Below are positions 7,104-10,544 of a stretch of 10,544 nucleotides of DNA, piece after piece. Under the pieces are notes generated by a model. That model did no database searches, was not told the DNA's origin, and was given only the letters and a program-made list of their open reading frames with translations. Each line of letters opens with the position of its first letter. Position 1 is the first letter of the stretch. The position numbers and the translations under genes were made by a program. Source of the stretch: Acropora yongei (Eukaryota > Cnidaria > Anthozoa > Scleractinia > Acroporidae); NCBI GenBank assembly GCA_014634225.1, contig BLFN01000732.1, positions 3,514,583-3,525,126 on the forward strand, in the 5' to 3' direction.

Positions 7104-7570
7104 TTCTGCCAGACACCGGCTATTTACTCTGTAGACGTTGCAAAAGACGTATTAAAAGTTCATAGCGTTTAGGGCATTGATTTCAGGAAGTCAGAGATCT
7201 TAAGAAAGAGTTAAGAAATGCATCTGGGGGTCACCCTCCGCGCTTCGATCGCTGAAGATAAATTTGTCGTTAAAACCAGGGTCTTTCTTCCCTCGCTCCC
7301 TTTGGGTTGGGGAGATAAAAGACCCTGGGAACGAGTAGTCTTTGCATGTTGTTGTTGTTGTAATTTCCGGCCTCTTCCTTTCGCAGCTTTTACGCATGTC
7401 AGTTAAATGCAATGTTTCCCGCCACTTTTGTCTCCGTTTGCGCTCCTTGAATAAACCTGGTGGAACCGTCGGCGGAAAATGATGGTGTGTTGGCAAAGAT
7501 GATGAGATGTGGGACCTCTTTCCTACTTTTTGTTCGGGGTCCAATTGCATGAAAATAGGTTGCAAGCATC
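7104..7570. other. Non-coding stretch with a short dyad and a GTT run
   Basis: CCAGGGTCTTT (7276-7286) faces AAAGACCCTGG (7318-7328), an exact 11-nt pair with a 31-nt loop. A short GTT run lies at about 7348-7361. A 121-codon minus-strand frame (7200-7565) crosses both and shows only low-complexity, Lys/Arg/Pro-rich sequence, so it is not called as a gene. Confidence 0.5.
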
Positions 7571-7844
7571 AATCGCGTTTCAGTACAACTACTTGCTGCG
7601 TAGTAGTAAAAAAATCATTTGCATAGCTTACATTCCAAATGAAACGTGTCAAGTGTAAGGTTTTCAAATTCTCAGTGATATCGATAAACGTACTGGTAGT
7701 TTACGCAGGCACAACTCGAGTGCCGGCCATCAGCTGCAAGAAGGAGTTATCCTGCCTGCAATAGTACTCTCCATTGGAAAAAGGAGTCGATTACTAATTT
7801 AATCAGTCGAGTGATTTCAAATAAGCCGAGCACATAGCGCCATC

Positions 7845-7870
7845 TCCGATTACAAATGTTTGTAATCGGA
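7845..7870. repeat. Perfect 12-nt inverted repeat (TCCGATTACAAA, 2-nt loop)
   Basis: Arms 7845-7856 and 7859-7870 are exact reverse complements separated by TG. The structure lies about 220 nt upstream of the candidate first coding exon. It could be a protein-binding dyad or the relic of a foldback element. No matching second copy was seen in the window. Confidence 0.75.
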
Positions 7871-7984
7871 CAGGTCAAGTCGGACAGTTTGTACCTGAAA
7901 CAGACGTTAAAGTCGTAAAAGGGCTGTTAAGAACCAATCGTATTCGCGCATTTTTTATTGACACACTCTGAATTGTAGTGTGAA

Positions 7985-7990
7985 TATAAA
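7985..7990 (+). promoter_or_regulatory. Possible TATA box upstream of the SLC6 gene
   Basis: TATAAA lies about 100 nt upstream of the ATG at 8091 and about 250 nt upstream of the ATG at 8243. The spacing would suit a start site near 8015. In AT-rich DNA this hexamer occurs often by chance, so the call rests only on position. Confidence 0.2.
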
Positions 7991-8090
7991 GCTTGGAATC
8001 ACTTTATACACGTTGATCAAATATCCTTGTTCATAGAACTTGTATTTTTAGTCTCATTGATCATAACTTTGCTGCTGCGTCATATAATCT

Positions 8091-8106
8091 ATGGCAAACC
8101 AACAAG
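8091..8106 (+). other. Candidate upstream coding mini-exon of the SLC6 gene
   Basis: An ATG at 8091 begins a frame reading MANQQ. The frame then meets AAG|GTAAAC, a good donor with its GT at 8107-8108. A pyrimidine-rich stretch ending TTTAG at 8221-8225 is a good acceptor. Joining 8106 to 8226 removes 119 nt and reads MANQQGLQLPF straight into the methionine at 8243, in frame. A branch-site-like TACTGAC lies at 8169-8175. Against this, other AG dinucleotides (8184, 8190, 8194) lie between the branch site and the acceptor. Unspliced, the same ATG gives a 27-codon upstream frame ending at TGA 8172. No transcript evidence is available. Confidence 0.35.
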
Positions 8107-8242
8107 GTAAACTGTTTATGCGCCCCAGAATACAACTGATTTCCGTGTTGTTGCCTCGGCTTTCTTTCTACTGACATGCACTAGTTATAGTGAGAAATTG
8201 TTTTGTTTTGTCCGTGTGCGTTTAGGACTGCAGTTACCCTTC

Positions 8243-8486
8243 ATGAGAGATGACAAGTCAACCGATGTACTGACACGTGAATCTAAGCAAGATCTCCCTT
8301 ATCAAGCCAACGAATTGGCGGGAGAATCTTCAATCGACATCGCAGAACCCAGGGTCATCGAAGGAGGAAACGAAAAACGGGAGGCGTGGGGCCACAAAGC
8401 AGAGTTTATTCTGGCGACAATTGGTTTGGCAGTAGGTTTAGGAAATGTCTGGCGATTTCCTTACCTTTGTCAAAAGAATGGGGGAG
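8243..8486 (+). CDS. SLC6 family Na+-coupled transporter, first main coding exon (partial)
   Basis: This exon encodes the cytoplasmic tail and first membrane helix of a sodium-dependent solute symporter of the plasma membrane. Counting from the ATG at 8243, residues 1-48 are a hydrophilic, charged tail. W49 opens the helix-1 region, and residues 61-81 carry the family signature, including [17 protein letters not shown]. By alignment to LeuT (established knowledge), G61 and V64 match Na2-site residues, A63 and N68 match Na1-site residues, and R71 is the outer-gate arginine. G65 sits where monoamine transporters have aspartate, which favours an amino acid-type substrate. LCQKNGGG is the wording of the SLC6A15/SLC6A17 branch, though GABA, taurine or glycine-type members are not excluded. 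The exon ends in phase 1 inside the third glycine codon of NGGG, at a GTAAGC donor. It covers only about 81 of the roughly 600-700 residues usual in the family. ATG 8243 is the first ATG in its open frame, which is open from 8111; the base at -3 is T, a weak start context. Confidence 0.93.
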
Positions 8487-9656
8487 GTAAGCTTGAACAA
8501 AATTGAACATGTCGTTTCCGATCGAAATCGTTGTTAATATAATGTCTTTACCACGTAGAGGCTTATTGTACGTATGATTCAAACATAAGCGAGCGTGTCT
8601 CATCTTTTAGAGGACCTTACAAATTACGAATAAAATGGTCACTGACATAGTTTGCGTTATAAGGAAATGGACATCTTTATTTCTTATGGTTTAGGCAAGG
8701 TATTTCGTGTCTCTACCTGTAATTAGATATTCTGAAGTCTAATAGTTACGATCTCTTGACCCCGTTTCAAGAACAATATCCTCTCGGGCTCAACCAATAA
8801 CATTTTAACATTATTGACTGTGCGCCAGAGGATGTTATTACTGAGCACGCCGTTGTCAAGTGAAGTTCCCGTTGTTATGTTAAATCAGCCTATTGTTAAA
8901 ACTTGGTCACGAGATTGTAATTATTGGGCTTTGAAAGATCTAATTGCAGGGAAAAGAGACACGAATACCTTACCTGAATCACAAGAAATAAAAATTTATA
9001 TTTTCTCATAATTCAAACTATAATTATTATCACTTTGTCGGGAATTTTTATGGGCTTGAATGGAGAATTTGGCGGGCTAAAATGTATCTTAGCGCGCTGA
9101 AATAAACCAGTTTTAAAGTGAAAATTAAATAATCGCACGACGTAAACAGCCAATCAAGACTGGGAAGCCATTACAGTGTTTGTTTCCGTTTTCTTTAAGC
9201 GTTGGTGAAGTAAATATTTTTTACTATTTTGTTGTCATTTTTTTTCAGTTTTTATTTTCGCAGTGCCCTTCAAAGTGATAACAATAGTAATACAGTTCGT
9301 GTTCTTGGGCATAAATATATTTTAGGTCCTTAACTGAGCTCACTTTAGCCCTCGCCTAACGGCTCCGACTAAAATTTAAGTTCTTCGGTAACACCCCATG
9401 ATTTAATTAAGAAAGACAAAGACAAATGAAAATGTTGGAACACGCAGATAATAGTAACTTGACTCTATAGCACCCCCTTTTTGTAATATGGTTAAATTCT
9501 GCATCTCGATCACCTCCTATTAACATATTATCCAGTTTAACTTTACTTTAAAGTTTGAACTAAATTAAATTGCTGAGCTGGGTTATTGGGAGCATAAATA
9601 CAACAAGTGGAAAGTTCAGTCTTTTGAATAGTCAAGTTTATTAGCAAATAAGCGGT

Positions 9657-9680
9657 AAACTTCAAACTTCAAACTTCAAA
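9657..9680 (+). repeat. 7-nt microsatellite (AAACTTC)n
   Basis: AAACTTC is repeated three times plus a partial unit, with no mismatch, inside the intron. Confidence 0.85.
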
Positions 9681-10023
9681 GTACTTCCAATGAATCAAGT
9701 TGTATTTCCTGCATTCTATTTGCTGTATGCGTAACCAATTTTGTTGCGGCCGGCTGCCATTTAAATAACAGGAGTCTGACTCGCGTTTCATTTTACAGAC
9801 AACTCCAGACAACTATACTGGACATGTTTAGACAGTTTATCTGGGTTGTCGTATAAGATATTTTATTCTACCAGTCTTGCAAATCTTATGCATCAATATT
9901 ATTGTCGGTAGAGGTTTGAGTAGTAAAAATGTCTCCAATGAGAACAATCGCACCATTTTATGGCTTCATCAAAGCTAAGCTGTCAACATATTGAAAATGA
10001 AACTGCAGCGGATGAAGTTGGAA

Positions 10024-10070
10024 GTTGGGGGAGGGGCTGATAAAAATGTTGGGGTGGGGCTGATAAAAAT
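10024..10070 (+). repeat. 24/23-nt tandem duplication, G-rich
   Basis: Copies at 10024-10047 and 10048-10070 share GGGGCTGATAAAAAT and differ by about one base plus a one-base length change in the G run. They lie in the intron. Confidence 0.85.
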
Positions 10071-10114
10071 GGAATGTCCCACTTTATTTTCCCTGTTATG
10101 GTAATGAAGCACTA

Positions 10115-10330
10115 ATTCAATCCAATTCAATTCAATTTATTCTGCACAATTTACATCTATTACAAGATAGTTAATACTATATTAGCACTTAATATATAAA
10201 AGCAAAAAATGATAAAAAAGATAGTTGCGTGGTAGCCAGAGTAGCCATTGGCTTTCCAACTGGTTACCACCATATTAAAGATAAACGCGGCAGTAAATAA
10301 ATTTTAACATTAAATAATAAATATATCTAC
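10115..10330 (-). mobile_element. Possible 3' tail of an antisense LINE (L2/CR1-like)
   Basis: Read on the minus strand, AT-rich sequence ends in AATAAATTGAATTGAATTGG, a short simple-repeat tail preceded by an AATAAA. Such tails are typical of L2/CR1-type retroposons (established knowledge). GTGGTAGCCA (10229-10238) faces TGGTTACCAC (10261-10270), 9 of 10 paired. No reverse-transcriptase frame is recognised and the upstream limit is arbitrary. Confidence 0.3.
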
Positions 10331-10544
10331 TTGTGTCAACTGAATCACTAACGTAGACATTGTTTTAAAATGTACATGATTACATCCAGTATTATTATAT
10401 GAATATATACACGCCCTTACAATATAGATAAAATAAGTAATAAAATATTATCGCACTGTTCAAAAACTACAATTCAGTTATTTAATTATTTTGTGTAAGT
10501 AAGAGAAGCTTTTTGTATTGTCTTTTAAAGGAATTGTAAGGTAA

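Larger units (their letters stand above)
7571..8090 (+). other. Upstream flank of the SLC6 gene, no coding signal
   Basis: This stretch lies between the repeat cluster and the candidate first exon. Apart from the 7845-7870 dyad and the TATA-like hexamer I see no coding frame, repeat or RNA gene. It is the natural place for the promoter and 5' untranslated region, but nothing in the sequence proves that. Confidence 0.5.
8487..10544 (+). other. First large intron of the SLC6 gene (runs off the window)
   Basis: The stretch starts with GTAAGC. The following SLC6 exon should open with a short aromatic/Pro-Tyr segment (the GAF/GAY-x-x-PY stretch) and helix 2, but no + strand frame here shows it, so I infer the intron extends past the window. 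The sequence is AT-rich and holds short repeats annotated separately (9657-9680, 10024-10070, 10115-10330). Short open frames such as 8814-9011 have no recognisable domain. Confidence 0.75.

Noticed and set aside
7200..7565. 121-codon minus-strand frame, the longest in the window
   Set aside because: It opens with a TTG, its composition is Lys/Arg/Pro/Thr-rich with a threonine run coming from the GTT microsatellite, it crosses an inverted repeat, and no domain is recognisable.
8406..8603. 65-codon minus-strand frame over the SLC6 exon
   Set aside because: It is antisense to a well-supported exon with the family signature and shows no domain.

Overview
The window looks like AT-rich, intron-containing animal DNA. 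It has one clear protein-coding exon on the + strand (about 8243-8486), and long gene-poor stretches full of short non-autonomous mobile elements and foldback repeats. There is no operon structure, ribosome-binding-site pattern, rRNA, tRNA or CRISPR array. The type of repeats and the wording of the transporter exon suggest a cnidarian, most likely a stony coral or relative. That is an inference from pattern familiarity and was not searched.

The gene: 8243-8486 encodes the N-terminus and first transmembrane helix of a sodium-coupled SLC6 transporter. It ends at a clean GTAAGC splice donor, and no continuation exon is visible before the window ends, so 8487-10544 is read as first-intron sequence. 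The LCQKNGGG wording points towards the neutral amino acid branch (SLC6A15/SLC6A17-like) rather than the monoamine branch. A possible 16-nt coding mini-exon at 8091-8106 would splice in frame onto this exon through a 119-nt intron.

The rest, left to right: 387-1080 is a diverged inverted duplication with arms of roughly 300-340 nt. At 1268-1336 two near-perfect palindromes share three bases. 1516-1814 is a G-rich element with 43-nt terminal inverted repeats, and a minus-strand open frame runs into its right end. 2336-3049 is a composite element bounded by 32-nt inverted repeats with nested stem-loops inside. 3133-3276 is a short coding-looking frame. 3476-3706 is a set of strong stem-loops. 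4320-4564 holds two identical 103-nt elements at TTAA sites, which look like piggyBac-type MITEs. 5019-5219 is a small frame with a hydrophobic segment. 5470-5560 resembles part of a tRNA-derived SINE. 6421-6836 and 6842-6988 are two back-to-back inverted-repeat elements, bracketed by diverged direct repeats at 6328-6390 and 7043-7103. The intron carries a 24-nt tandem duplication and a possible LINE tail.

I see no multi-gene system. The items most worth a second look are repeat architecture (the twin TTAA elements, the twin palindromes, the long inverted duplication and the bracketed insertion cluster) and the start of the transporter gene.
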